64,000 bases of DNA. Source: Himantopus leucocephalus (lineage: Eukaryota > Chordata > Aves > Charadriiformes > Recurvirostridae). Below, piece by piece: positions 38,622 through 51,100 of this stretch. A program made the position numbers and the translations under genes. Numbering within the stretch: the first letter of the stretch is position 1; each line of letters starts with the position of its first letter. The notes beneath the pieces are model-generated. The model was not told the DNA's origin, did no database searches, and was given only the letters and a program-made list of their open reading frames with translations. Where the stretch lies: the NCBI GenBank assembly GCA_003993805.1, contig RSEF01000031.1, positions 58,503,642 to 58,567,641 on the forward strand, written 5' to 3'.

Positions 38622-39667
38622 TCAAGCCGTGTCAGAGGAAGAGTCATAGGATGCTGACACTATGAAGTTGCCAGTATTGGAGTGGCTCGCCATGGACTGG
38701 GCAGCCTGCTGGCTCAAGTTATTGCAGATCAGCACCAGCTGGTTGCTCTGCGCTTCTGAGAGGGTGCTACAGCTCTGGTAGACGCTAAAGTTGGTCTTCC
38801 GGCCGGGGATGTTGCCTTTCTCGCACATAGTCTTTACCATCTTGGCAAGCTTGTTTTTCCCCAGGGCTTGGCAATTGTACCAGTGAAGCGCAGCCAAGTT
38901 GACAACGGGTTTGATGGACAGGTAAAAAGGTGCGTCCTCATAGCGCATGGCTGGAGGACGCCTCTGGGCATACTCCTTGTAGTCTTGCACAGGGCACGTC
39001 TGTGGGGAGTGCTGGGTGGCATACACCCGGGAGTCCGTCCCGCCTCTTTTGCTCTTGGCATTGACATCTCCATTGTCTGGCCCCATCCACTCCAGGTACT
39101 CCAACCCGGTTTCTGTCACCCGCAGCCGGATGTCTCCCCACTTGAGGGTGGACCCATGGAAACCTGTGCAGTGTCCAAACGCCTTAGTGTTGTTTAGCCA
39201 AACAAGGTTCAACAGCCCTTCGGGATTGTACCGGCTCAACAAGCCTCTTTTGCGCAGGATAAGCTCATCAGCAAAGGTGAGCTTCATGGATTTGTGTGGC
39301 TTGTTTCCTTTTCCTTTACACCTCAGCTCTATTTGCTTTTGCTTTAGAGCTTCCTGGGACCTCTTGAACTCCTTATCCCTCGTAATACTGTATCCATACC
39401 TGTGCTCTTTGAGATACCGCTCCAGCCCACACTGATAGTTGGCCAGACTGTTTGGCTCGTATTCAGACCCATCCTTTTGTCTGGCGTCCACAAAGAAGGA
39501 AGCAAGGTAGGCATCAAGCTCTTTGCAGGGGATGACATAGATCTCCCGAGTCTCAGAGGGGTACTTGGAGATGAGGAACTCTCGGAAATTGCGGAGAGCC
39601 GTCTGCGTGCTGCGAATGGTCTTCTCATTCTGCTCCCTGCTGAGCTCTGCCGCTCTCTCATCCTGGT
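38622..39667 (-). CDS. KIAA1958: KIAA1958 alternative terminal exon, module A (DUF3504, Crypton-derived)
   Basis: The acceptor is ccctcttccAG|ACC in phase 1. With the final G of exon 1 it makes GAC (Asp386), then 347 residues to SYDSSSDTA and a TGA stop. In one uninterrupted exon it encodes an N-terminal helical half (TIRSTQTALRNFREFL, VIPCKELDAYL, QKDGSEYEPNSL, GLERYLKEH, YGYSIT) and a C-terminal half (LTFADELIL, STLKWGDIRL, CPVQDYKEY, RRPPAMRYED, FYLSIKP, HWYNCQALGKNKL). This is DUF3504, co-opted from a Crypton tyrosine recombinase. The catalytic Arg position before WGD is Cys552 and the TNHSxR-like box is TNFSVY (677-682), so it should be catalytically dead. The frame stays open upstream to 40091 only by chance; the splice acceptor sets the real start. 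Joined to exon 1 it gives 733 aa. Confidence 0.93.
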
Positions 39668-41221
39668 CTGGAAGAGGGGTAAGAGGAAACACAAAGAAAG
39701 CAGAAGCAGTGAGTTTGTGCAATGCACTTTTCCCCAAAATGAATTTCCTTAAAAAGGAAAAAAATGGGAAAAAATTAAAATCAACTTCACAAAGAGCACT
39801 GGAAAACATCATTACATACCTGTCACATGACTGAAAAGCCAACTTCAGTTTCACAAATGATGTACTAGAGTATGGCACAAAACCAAAGTGAGCTCCTCGT
39901 GATACTGGGGCACAGTTTTGTGCATGCAGATTTGTGGAAAACAGTCGGATTAGAGGCAATCTGCTTTTTAGAAAAAATGCAAGGTAGAATGTTTCTCTGC
40001 GGATCCCAATGCTGTGTGCAGGGCCCAATCTGAGTAATAAGCCCATTCTGAATTGCTTCATTTGTGAAACCAGAGGTTGTACTGGTTCCATTTTTTTTTC
40101 TACAAAAAATAACTAAATCATCATATTTATTACTGTAAAAATTATCTTTAATCAGACACATTTTTGAAGAGCTAAATAAATATAGACAGAAACATACAGT
40201 ACAAAACAATGCAGCACATCCTAACAAAGGAGTTGGCAAGCAAAACTACTACAGAGGAATGTGTAATTTACAAATGTACAAGAATAAAAGAAATAGTTAA
40301 TATGTTCACATCAGAAGATATGGAAGAAAAACATGATTATACAGGCTCTCCACATAATCAAGCTGTCCTTTGACAGTGGAAGTACAATTATGACCATTTC
40401 TTTTCATTTTGCAGAAGATCAAATTCTGGAAACAACTTTATATTGCTCTATACGGCTATACTCAAAGGTCCTTAGAATCACTGACATATCAAACCACAAC
40501 ATTCAGATGCTACTGCTACTAGGGTTGTTACTGGCAGCTGATTTTCAGACTGATCATGATAGGGATAAAAAGGAAAAGCTTTTTACATGTAAGTGATGTG
40601 TACTTAAGGACTGTTTCCTTGGCATATACAAACTATCCGTTTGCACAAGGATGCAGCTTACAAGCACGCAGGTGGAACTCTCATTATGAACATGACAAAC
40701 CTTGATGGTTTTAGAAAATGAACAGCAAATGCAAAGAAGGAAAAATTCAATGATTTGACTATTCTCTGTAATTGTGAATGGAAAATTCTTTTTTCTCTCT
40801 TCCATCTAATAAGCAGAAGAGGGGAAAAAAGCAAGTTGTTTTGGGTTCTATCTCATTGCAAAACCCATACAATTTGGTGTCCTTCCAGCAGCACCATAGT
40901 AACACTTGCCAGGTGTCTCCCACCCAACATACGCACCACAAAGTGGTATGGGACCAGGTGAAGTTCCCACTGCCTCTCTGTCATTCAGGCCAAGCTCATG
41001 TCAGGCCATGTGGCATACCCATGCTTCGCAGCAGTGCTCAGACACTTACTCCTCGTGCCCACTCTGCCCTGCAAGCTTGTTAACAAGGGAAGCAGGAAGG
41101 TGGCCCTATCTCCTTCCCTAGCCCACCTGAAATGTTTTATGCAGTGCAGAAATGTTGGTGCACAGCTAGGCAGCTTCTAATTCCACCCATCTACAGAGCG
41201 ACTCTGAAGAGAGTTCATCCC
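39668..41221 (-). other. KIAA1958: KIAA1958 intron upstream of module A
   Basis: Intron sequence immediately 5' of module A, with a pyrimidine-rich tract adjoining the acceptor (ttcctcttacccctcttccag). No exon is recognised in it. Confidence 0.7.
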
Positions 41222-41330
41222 ATCACCTCCATATCACAGCTGCAGACAGAGGCATGGGGAGTGACTTGCCCCAGTACTTGCCAGCAGGCCAGAAAGAGGG
41301 CTGAGTTTATATCCCCCAGGACCAGGTCTG
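41222..41330 (-). repeat. MIR/CORE-SINE-like relic
   Basis: The plus strand follows the reverse MIR consensus closely: atcacctccatatcacag, ctgcagacagaggcatgggg, agtgacttgccccag, cagcaggccag, agagggctgag and cccccaggacc. It is the best preserved of the ancient SINE relics in the window. Recognition is from memory of the consensus. Confidence 0.7.
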
Positions 41331-43136
41331 TCTTCACTGCGAGGCATCCACTGTATTCATAGTACTCAATGAAACCTATTGAGAAGAGCCTATTGAGAGA
41401 GGTTCTCAAACCCTCTGCAAAGCACAGAGAAGCAGGGGTCTGCAGCTGAGGCCTTTGGACCATGAAAAATGCTGCCACAGAGCACTGAGGTTTGCTCGGA
41501 CTGTGCTCAAGGGGAAAAAGAAGAAGTCACCAGCCTGTTTCAGAAACAGGTTTTAATACTGACGTCAGCATCAAAGAGCTCCTAGCAGCCTGCAGTGAAA
41601 TCGCATGCTTTAGGCAATGTATAGGACAGATCCTTTCATTATGGCTCGATGCAGGCTGGAAATAAAGAGACAACTCTGTTTGAAGCTCCGAAACAAACAT
41701 TTACTCTGGTACCTTGTTCTCTGCACCCACCACCACTTATTATAGCACTGTGTAAGTAATGAGTGCTTTGACTGACAGCCCACATTTTAAGTACTGTTTC
41801 AATATAAACAGCACATATAATGGCTCTGTTTTATACATGTCATCAATCACTACTTCTTAGAGGACAGCCTGTCACAACACAGCAGTGACACCCAGTCAGC
41901 CATTTATGTTATGGCATCTTTCCTTAATCTGCAAAGGAAACTGCCATATCTGCATCTAACAGTTATAAAACCCATGCTGAATTAAAGATCCCCTGAAGTT
42001 GCATGAGTGAAACAGTACTCCAGAAACACTGCATTCCTGCAGTGCTCTGGTGTGTTACTCCACATGGCAGGTGGGAAATGTTAAAGATAATGGGTCAGCT
42101 TCTCATCCAGCCACATAAGGAGAGCTATCTCAAATTTTGACTGTGAATCCAGACTGTAATAGTAGTTGATTATTCTCTTCCTGTGAGACTGCTCAAATAT
42201 CAGGGATATCTCATAGCATGGCACAAATGCAGGGAGGCGCTGAGACCCAACAGACAGACTGAGCCAAAATCATCAGATGTCAGCTGAGCCACTGTCATCA
42301 TCTGCATATGCCCTTCATCCACAGCAAAGGCAGATGATGCAGCTATGCCTAACTTAACTAAGACAGCGCTTTATAGCCTAGGATAGCTGAGGAAGGAGAC
42401 ATAATTCTTCATGTCATTAAAGTCTTACTTCTTCATTTAACCAAGGAGATTTCATAGTGCTGAAAGAAACCATATAATCCATCTCCAGCTACCACGGAGA
42501 CATAAATTGTATCCAGGCACGCTTTTAATAGAGCCAAACTTTGTGTTTTCTGCAAATTTCATAATCTTATTCTCTATTATTGTTGCGGTTGACCCTGGTC
42601 AGCACCTAAGCACCTCACAGCCACTTGCTCACTCCCCACCCCAGAGGGATGGGGAAGAGAATAGGAAGAGCAACAGTGAGAAAACCCGTAAGTGAAGACA
42701 AACACAGTTTAATAACTGAAGAGAAAAATGAAACCCAACCATCAAGTGATGCAAAGGCAGTCATTCACCACCTCCCACAAGTAGACTAATGCCCAGTCTC
42801 TGAGCAATGCCCTCCTCCCCTCAAAAACCCCTCCATTCAGTTTTTATTGCTAAGCATAATGTCGTAGGGCAGGGAATATCCCCTTGGTTAGTCTGGGTAG
42901 GCTGTCCCTGTTGTATCCCCTCCCAGCCTCTTGCCTACCCCAGACCCAGCTGCTGGGGGAACAGCATGGGAAAAACAGAAAGCCTAGACACGGTGCAAAT
43001 CCAGCTTATCAACAGCCAAAACACTGCTGTGTCATCAATACTGGTTCAGCCACAAATACGAAACAGAGCAGGGTACGGGTGGCTATGAAGAAAGTTAACT
43101 TCATCCCAGCCTAGACCCAGTACAATTATGCCATTT
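41331..43136. other. KIAA1958: Intron sequence, nothing recognised
   Basis: No coding exon or repeat is recognised. It is part of the intron upstream of module A. Confidence 0.6.
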
Positions 43137-43712
43137 GGATCATAGAATCATAGAATGGTTAGAGTTGGAAGGGACCTTNNNNNNNNNNNNNNNNNNNNNN
43201 NNNNNNNNNNNNNNNNNNNNNNNNNNNNNNNNNNNNNNNNNNNNNNNNNNNNNNNNNNNNNNNNNNNNNNNNNNNNNNTGCTCCAGCCCTCTGATCATCT
43301 TCATGGCCCTCCTCTGGACGCACTCCAACAGGTCCACATCCTTCTTATGTTGGGCGCCCCAGAGCTGAATGCACTACTCCAGATGGGGTCTCACCAGAGA
43401 GGAGTAGAAGGGCAGAATCACCTCCCTCACCCTGCTGGCCATGCTTCTTTTGATGCAGCCCAGGATGTGGTTGGCTTTCTGGGCTGTGAGCGTACATTGC
43501 CGGCTCATGTTGAGCTTCTCATCAATCAACACCCCCAAGTCCTTCTTGGCAGGGCTGCTCTCAATCCATTCTCTGCCCAGCCCGTATTTGTGCTTGGGAT
43601 TGCCCAGACCCAGGTGCAGGACCTTGCACTTGGCCTTGTTGAACTTCATGAGGTTCACACAGGCCCACCTCTCAAGCCTGTCCAGGTCCCGCTGGATGGC
43701 ATCCTGAAGATG
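43137..43712 (-). mobile_element. CR1 LINE fragment with ORF2 C-terminal end, interrupted by assembly gap
   Basis: On the minus strand the frame gives the C-terminal part of CR1 ORF2: [52 protein letters not shown] and [15 protein letters not shown] at 43374-43376 then replaces the usual Tyr codon, after which CIQLWGAQ and VDLLECVQRRAMKMI continue. The element runs into 100 N at 43179-43278 and resumes with aaggtcccttccaactc and repeats of ATTCTATG on the minus strand. It is 5'-truncated and inactive. CR1 copies are non-LTR retrotransposons that end in this octamer repeat rather than poly-A. Confidence 0.95.
43179..43278. other. Assembly gap of exactly 100 N
   Basis: One hundred consecutive n. 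The flanks both belong to the same CR1 copy, so the gap spans the ORF2 end and 3' UTR of that element. A round 100 suggests a placeholder, not a measured length. Confidence 0.97.
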
Positions 43713-44786
43713 TACCACTAATGAAACAGTGCCCAAGACCAGGCACACCTTGCATCCTTTCTGTACAACGTTTGACAGGACAAGGAGACCACAAAACTTA
43801 CTCTCTGGGTGCAGTCTGCAAATGGCCCTTGTAAAATACATACAACAAACCCAACAACCTACTCTACAGATCTCTCCTTTGCCCATAGGAAATAAGCAGA
43901 AACAGAATCAAAGACTTTACCACAGTCTGAATGTTTGGCATTGATTGCTTCTGCTCCAGCCACAGGGCCTTGTGACCTTGTCAGAGTAGATTAGGCTGGT
44001 GTAATGTCATTTTGTTCCTTACAAATCCACCCAGCCTGTCAGATAAAGAAAGGCTACATAAAAGTAATTCAGTCATTAAGAACTCAAGACTAAAAGGCAT
44101 CTCAAGTGCCATCACAGTGAATTTTTCAACATGTGTATGTTATGGTAAGGATGTGACAAGCTGGGAGAACTGCTGAGGTACAAGACTTCATCTCTGGGTC
44201 TGGGTATTGAAAGTGAATGCTCTTATCCTGAGACAGGACTGTTTCCAATGTAACAGTTCCCAGATGTTTGCTCGGTCTCACTTTGCTGCATCTTGCTGAG
44301 CAGAGACCAAAAGCTCTTTTGGCCAGGGCTTACTTTGTTGTTTTTTTTTTTTTATTTTTAAATTTTCTGTGGTCCTGCCGGGAACTACTGAAAACACAGG
44401 TGAGGATCTACATTAGTTCCTTGACCACTGCAAACATAAACCTGTTCACTCTTGGGCCTCCACTGCTCACAGTATCATCAATCCTTCAGTGATCATGGGT
44501 TCCAAAACTGGGTAAAAGCATAGAAAAAAAAATCACAAAGCGACAAGAGAACACCTCTCTAGCAGGAAGGCCCTGAGCTGCAAATTGCTGGAGGAAAGGA
44601 GAGTGGGAAGGTGCCATATATGCTTGCACCTTTCTTATAGTCTTCTGTAGGTGTCTGTTGTTAGGCTCTAGGAAGACAGATACTCTCTAATTTGTCTCAG
44701 CTAGTAAAACAGTCTGAACCGACCAACCAAAAATTATTGTCATCAGTGATCTACCAAGCCAAGCTACCCTTAATGCCTTTTCCTTG
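43713..44786. other. KIAA1958: Intron sequence, nothing recognised
   Basis: No exon or element is recognised apart from a T-rich run at about 44338-44362. Confidence 0.55.
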
Positions 44787-44900
44787 TCATAACAACCTTT
44801 GGAGCTGGCAGTGCTGTTACCCCTGTTTTACAGACTAGGAGCAGAAACTTAAAAAATAAATTGAGTTGGAGATGCATTTCCTGAGGTCCAGCCCCCTCAG
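44787..44900 (-). repeat. MIR/L2-like relic
   Basis: The plus strand reads tcataacaacctttggagct, gtgctgttacccctgttttacagac, taggagcagaaac and then a decayed gcatttcctgaggtcc. This matches the reverse MIR/L2 3' consensus 'CAACCCTGTGAGGTAGG...CCCCATTTTACAGATGAGGAAAC'. The right end is uncertain. Confidence 0.6.
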
Positions 44901-45099
44901 CTGCATCACTGCACAAAGGACCTGGCTGGAGCTCTCATGTTTCCTATCTGATCCCGCAATGGAGTTTCATTTCCCAGAAAACCAGAATGTGGCAGAAAAA
45001 GCCAGTAAAACCCACTCTACTGTGGGATCAGGGGTAAACTCCCAACTAAGAGTTTGAAAAAGTGCTTACTAGTTTATATGTCCCAGTTTAAATGTAGCC

Positions 45100-45165
45100 A
45101 AAGAGATAAAGTGACCTGGCAGAGATTAAATAGCCAGCCTCGTGGGAGATGAGTATCCCAGGCTA
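45100..45165 (-). repeat. MIR-like relic
   Basis: The plus strand reads aagagataaagtgacctggc, agagattaaatagccagcct, cgtgggagatgagtatccca and ggct. This parallels 'AGAGGTTAAGTGACTTGCC..AAGGTCACACAGC.AGT' followed by the 'GAACCCAGG' part. It may be the second half of the relic at 44787 separated by an insertion, or an independent copy. Confidence 0.5.
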
Positions 45166-48100
45166 GCCCACAACCATGAGATGATCCCTCCCACACAGCA
45201 ACAGCTGTCTTCTGATCTTTTCTTTTCATAATCTGATCTGAACACAGCCAAGACTTAATGTTATCAGTGAGTTATCAAACTCAGGGTTGTTTTTATTTTA
45301 GCTCGCACACATACACACACTCAGACTCCCTGAAAAGGACATAACCTGTGTAATTACGTATGGCAGGGGGAGAGGCATTTGCTTTCATGACAGACAGATG
45401 CAGATTGTTAATGTTCAGAGAGGTTTTGTAACATTAGTGGGAGTCGTCAACCTGAGCTATTATTGCAAACAGTCTTAAACTCTGCCTAAGGCAGGCAGTG
45501 AGATCTCAGAAGTACCTTAAAAGTAAGGTGGGTTTTTTTGGTGGTAATGACACAACCAGCCAAAGCGTTCTCTGCCCAATTTGTGTTCTGACTAGGAAAA
45601 TGCTTCTGCAGCAGACCTGCTTCCACCAAAATGGTTTCATTCAGATGAAAAAGCTTAGTTAACTGCAAGCAAGGCACCACATATCTCCACACTGGAGCTA
45701 AGTGCTCTCTCTCCACTTCCCAGCACTTTGCAGGTTGGCTCTTGCCCCTGCCCTGCAATTATTGAAAAGCAGCGATATCCAACCTATGTGCCATGGCCGT
45801 ACGCAGCCCTAAAACACTAAAGCACTAAAACAGTTAATGTAAACCACAGCTCGCTCCTACCTTTCTTTTCTCCTGTCCCCTCCTGTTTCAAGAAGATATC
45901 TGTGGGCAAACGACATTCTCAAGTCAACAACTGCAGTGGGCAGAAGTCGTGCTGTTGCGCAAAGGAGGTATGGCCAAGTCATGGGTGGGGGGAAAGCTGG
46001 AGGACCCTCTGACAAATGTGCCCCCCTGGAAGCAGTGTTACAGCTCCCCTGTCAGGAGTGGCTGAATGCCACCATGCTACCACAGCATCCCTGAATATGA
46101 GTCCCCCTTCTGCGTGCAAAACTTAGAAAGCTGACAGCTGGTTTTCACTGTATCACAGGAATAGCCAAGTTGAAGCCATTCTCCTGTCTCACCGCTGAAC
46201 AGCAAGGGTGAAGGTAAGAGCAGGAGGTCCCCCTGGCAGAAATGCCTCTAAGCATTGGCAGAAACACCCTGAAATTAAAAGACAGGGAGCGCTTTAGCAC
46301 TCTTGAGAGAATTATATTTTTGGCACTTTCACTGTCTGGTACGGACCAAGTTCCTGGGGGCAACTCCTACACACACAAAGTAGTCAAAGGCTTAAGTAAA
46401 AAATACATGTGTTTTAATGTAATTATTTCATATCCAACAATAACCATTTCTTTAGGAAGTCCTAAGGCCAAATAAAGTGCACTTCCTCTACCATAATAAT
46501 CATACTTACGTAAGCTTAGGCTTCTGTGTCACAGTCAAAAGTGCAGGGGGGAAACCCTAGGACTGCCTGGAGACTTTCATCAGGTTTTGACATCTAACAG
46601 CTTCTGAGCTCTGCAGGATCAAATGATTAACTTATTAGCTGCAGATTAATGAAGTAGAAGAAAGTGCTCCTGCACTTTTTCTTGAATTTCTGCCCTACCC
46701 ATCTGATGTTGCTACTAAATTCTGTTTAACAATTAAAGTCAACTACATTAAGTCAAACTCTACGTCATCTTAACATTTTCAGAAAAGGCTTTCATTAGCA
46801 TGTAAAATCTGTACTACGACAGAAATTTATTAATTAAAATCCATTTATGAAAGATGTTATACTTCCTGGCCAAAACAAATTATGCTTCTATTCAGTTAAC
46901 CTCCTCCAACAAAATTATCAGTGAAATATATTATGATTCTAAAATTAAAAAGCTTTAGATTCCATCAAAGAAAAAAGGACACAGATTCCAAGCAAATGCG
47001 CATGGGAATATTTATACACTGGTATCTCCATGAAGTAAAGAGTCACTAAAAGAAACTTTAGTCAGCTGTACATTTTCTGCAAGGTACAGAATGGTCTGAT
47101 AAATGGCTGCTTGCTCAGACACTAGTGCTGGTTTTCAGTTTGCATTCACTTTCACTACTTTCTCACCACAACAGCCTGAAAAGACACGAGGTGCAATTCG
47201 GCTGCTGGCAAAGTCAACAATAAAAATAACATCAATATTAATGGCACTACTGCATGATCCTCAGATGAGAGAAAATTTGTAGCCATGACAAGGGATTAAG
47301 AATTTATGTCCTCCTATGACCAGCCGGATCAACATTTTAGGCAGTGGACAGTAGCAATCGCTAATGAACACTGCAAAACAGCAGTGCTGTAAGGACTTTG
47401 ATTTGTACAAGGCTTCCTTCCTTCTCCACCTGACTACATGACATCTGAGCTATTTCAACACAAAGGTTCTAAAACTGCATTTTCTAAACAAAACATGTTT
47501 TAATTTGTTCAAGTATGATCTCCACTTCATCTAGTTGTCTGCTTTTGGTTTTGTCAGGGCTAGTGAAAAAGAGAAGTGTTGATAGTTTTACCTCACATTT
47601 CAGTTCTTCCACTGAACACTTAGAGTGTTATTTCTCGAGTATGAGACTGTATAGCTTCCTATCTCCTTTTTATGCTGTTCTGTGATGCACTGGTGTGAAT
47701 TGCTGCAATGCAAAATGGGATGCATTTCCCCTGTATCCTGACGATGGGGCTACTTGGTTAATGTTTACCCAGATCCCACCTCCATTTGGCAGGAACAAAT
47801 ATACCAACTCCAGCTCTCCCAGGCTTGCCCAACACCACAGCACTCCACAGCAGGATGCTACAGCTGCTCCCTGGGGCACACCATGGAGAACAGCAGAAGC
47901 GGAAGATACTGTGCAAAAGCACTGGAGAAACCCATATATCTGGTACTTAGGTGATATGCAGGCAAAATGTACTCAGCTCACAGCTGGACTGGAGTCTCCC
48001 ATTTTAGCTGCCCTTTTCCAAGTCAGTCACCTGGGTTATAACCACGCCTGGAACCAGCCCCAGGTATACCTGCCCTGCCTCATCCCTCTCTTATTTCCAT

Positions 48101-51100
48101 ACTAGCTATTACCTTTACAGGAGGTTTCTAAAAACAAATTCTTTGGACCCTTATATAATGGACTGAAGTTCAGGGACCCAACTTTTCATACAGGTGGAGG
48201 ATATAAAAGCCATGTTTGTAGTTTTCTGTACTGCAAACATAAAAACATTGGAAAACTTTTGAAAAAATGTGAAACCCCTTTCCTTTCAAAAAAACTGTCT
48301 AAATTTGGTTCAACTACGTTCAATTCTAACACATAATTGCTCCCCTTTCAGAGCTCAGGTTAAAAAAATCGGGTAGACTGGTGAAACTGGAGTGCTGCTG
48401 GAGTTGATAAGTAGCAAAACACTATCCAGAACGTGAAGCAAATGTCAGCTTTACATTGAGCATACATCTTTGTATTCAGCCATGTAATCTTCCAGTAATT
48501 TCCAACCAATTTGTGGCTAACTCCACTTAGAAAACTCAAAGTACTGATTTCAGTTTAAGGCTAAAGAAAAGATACATTTTTTGCCAATTATTTTCTTCAG
48601 GTTAAATATTTAACTCTGGAAAATAGAATTCTTTTTTTATGCAGGACTTTTTAGCAACACAGTGAAATGTTGCCCTTTCAAAGCATGTTATTTACTTCAC
48701 GATCCGTGGTAGAAGGAATTGAAGGTGTATGTCATTCTAACCTACGCTGAGAACTGGAAGCTGGATGATGCACGGCAGAAGTGATGCACTCATTTTCCAA
48801 GAGGACTTGGCTGGCTTGTTACCAGTCCAGAAAGTGTTGCATGCACATTCTCAGCAGAATACTTGTTTTTCTCTCAAATAAGCTTCCAGTTCAACAAAGC
48901 ATATTTTAAATGCATTCTGGATTGGGGTCCCTGTATTTAAGTATACACTTATGTAGAAATGTAGAAATCAACTGGACTAAGTCATTATAAGTTCAGAAGG
49001 TGGAAGAGGGGCAACACTGCATAATATATGTGTAAGATGACTCAATTCAAAAGTTGCTAAGAGAAAAAACAAGTAGAAAAAAATCAAAATGAGGAGAGAA
49101 AAAAATGTAAAGATCTGAGAAACACATCCTTTGTTGAATTAAGCTTATCATTTAAAAATTAATGAAGCATTAGGGGAAAAATACAAGTTCTCATGGCAAA
49201 AACACATTTCTTATATAAGAAAAACAAGCAGCTACATTTTCCATAAGGTTTCCACCTTTACATGCTCATACAGAGAAAGCCAGATTTACATGTGTAAACA
49301 GATCTAGCACTGACTGGTCAGCCAGCAATTTAACTAGTGGGCTGGTTTGCACAAAATCACGTGTACAAATTTATATGGCATTTTGGAAAACGTGGCGCCA
49401 TGGAATTTTGTGCCTCTCTGCAGTTGCAAGCCCTATGGAAGAAGATGAGAAACAGGACACAAACATGTATCCCCTTATAGTTTAGTCTTCTCTTTACATA
49501 CCACCCCATACGACCAGAGGCTTCGCATGTTGTCAGCTACAGCCTACCACCAGTTTTAATGTCATTGTATTTGAGAGCTAACTTTAATAAGCACAGCTGA
49601 GAAAGTAATGCAAGAGGTCTGGAAGGGATGAGCCAGGGCTATGAAGTTTGACTGCTTTTGATTCACTCTCATCAGCAGCTGAGAAGCAGAATTGGAAAAT
49701 ATGGGAGGGAAATAAAGACGAAGGGGAGAGAAGGGAAAATTAGAACAAAGGGATGTGAAAAAAAGAACAACACTGAAGAGAGAAATTAAAAACAGATGAG
49801 GATCCTCATCATCTGAAATCTAATTTGTATAACTTTCAGAATGAGGCAGTCTAACTGGGGCAACAAGCAGTGAAACAAAGAAAACGAGTATGTAATAAAT
49901 ATTTTATTACATTAATCATAATAAGCTGCACTTTAAGTCTTGGCCAAAGCATATTCTTAAATCAAGCTGAGAATCTGAGCAGTTTCAGACTTAAGAGCAT
50001 GAGGCCCACATGACTGTAATTAACATAATAAATCATGCTGTGGAGCTCTCTACACAGCCTGACAGTGCTTAGTTGATATATTGCTTATTAGAGACTGCAG
50101 ATATTTCTCCCTCTATTTTATTAAAGTGCCATTGGTAATGAATCAAAAGGTACCCTTTTCTGTTCTGGCTGAACTATGTAACGCAGGTGTAATAGAAAAC
50201 ATGTGTCGGGAGCTTGTGCCATTGACTTCTGATAACACAGATTGCAGACCGTGCAACCCAAAGAATTGCATTGCAGTACCTTTTCTGTCACCCTCATCTT
50301 TTGTTTAGCCAAGTACTCAAATTGCCTTGTTACTGAGCTTGCAGGTTTATTTCTGAAATTCTCTGATGGTGATTTTGCCCAACCAGACCAATTTGCTTTT
50401 ACCTTTCTGCACTGTGTATTCTCCAGTATGAGTGAAGCTAGCTATGAAGCACACAAACTCTATGAAGAGCTCACAATTTACAACCTTGCCGAACTAGTTT
50501 CAATGCACACTTTTAATGCAATATTTTCATTGTCTTTACGGGGTCAGAGAGCAGAATTTAAGGACGAGCTCTTTACACAATTCTCCAGAGAGGGTGAAGT
50601 GCAACACTTCCAGTGAAACAGCTCCTACAGTGGATTTTTTAGCCTGCTTTTCTGTTTTGAGCCTGTCCGAAGAGTCCTCTCCTCCTCGTACTCTAGAAAA
50701 AAATGATGACTTTGAACTTTACTTTAGCCTTTGCAAACACAACTCTTCCCATACTAGGAAGGGGTGGAAGTTCAAAGATGTAAAGGTCCTACAAGGTTGG
50801 GGGAGACTCAACAGCTGGGCATGAGACATGCACGCATCCCAACCCGGGGAAAGGCCACAGACCTCAGGCGTTAAGAGACTCTGCTGGGCAGCTGCTCACA
50901 CACCCTGACTGACCAAAGTGCACACACTTTGTTCCAGACTAGCCACAGCACGTCCAGGCATTTGCCAGGACAGGGAGGCCCACAGGAGCAGCTGGAAATT
51001 CTGCAGAGAGGAGACAAACAGATAAGGAACGCGCATTCGTCAGGAACCAGGCTGTTGTTCATAGCACAGCTTGTTTATTTCTGACCTTGGATACATGTTT

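Noticed and set aside
39668..40091. Open frame extending upstream of module A to an ATG at 40091
   Set aside because: The residues before the acceptor have no family similarity and include a pyrimidine tract; the phase-1 acceptor fits exon 1.
47695..48105. 136-codon plus-strand frame
   Set aside because: No recognisable motif or homologue, and internal repeats of Pro/Thr/Gln suggest chance.
50242..50616. 124-codon plus-strand frame with protein-like composition
   Set aside because: No recognised family, no conserved splice borders, and it lies within an AT-leaning intron; conservation analysis would be needed to revive it.
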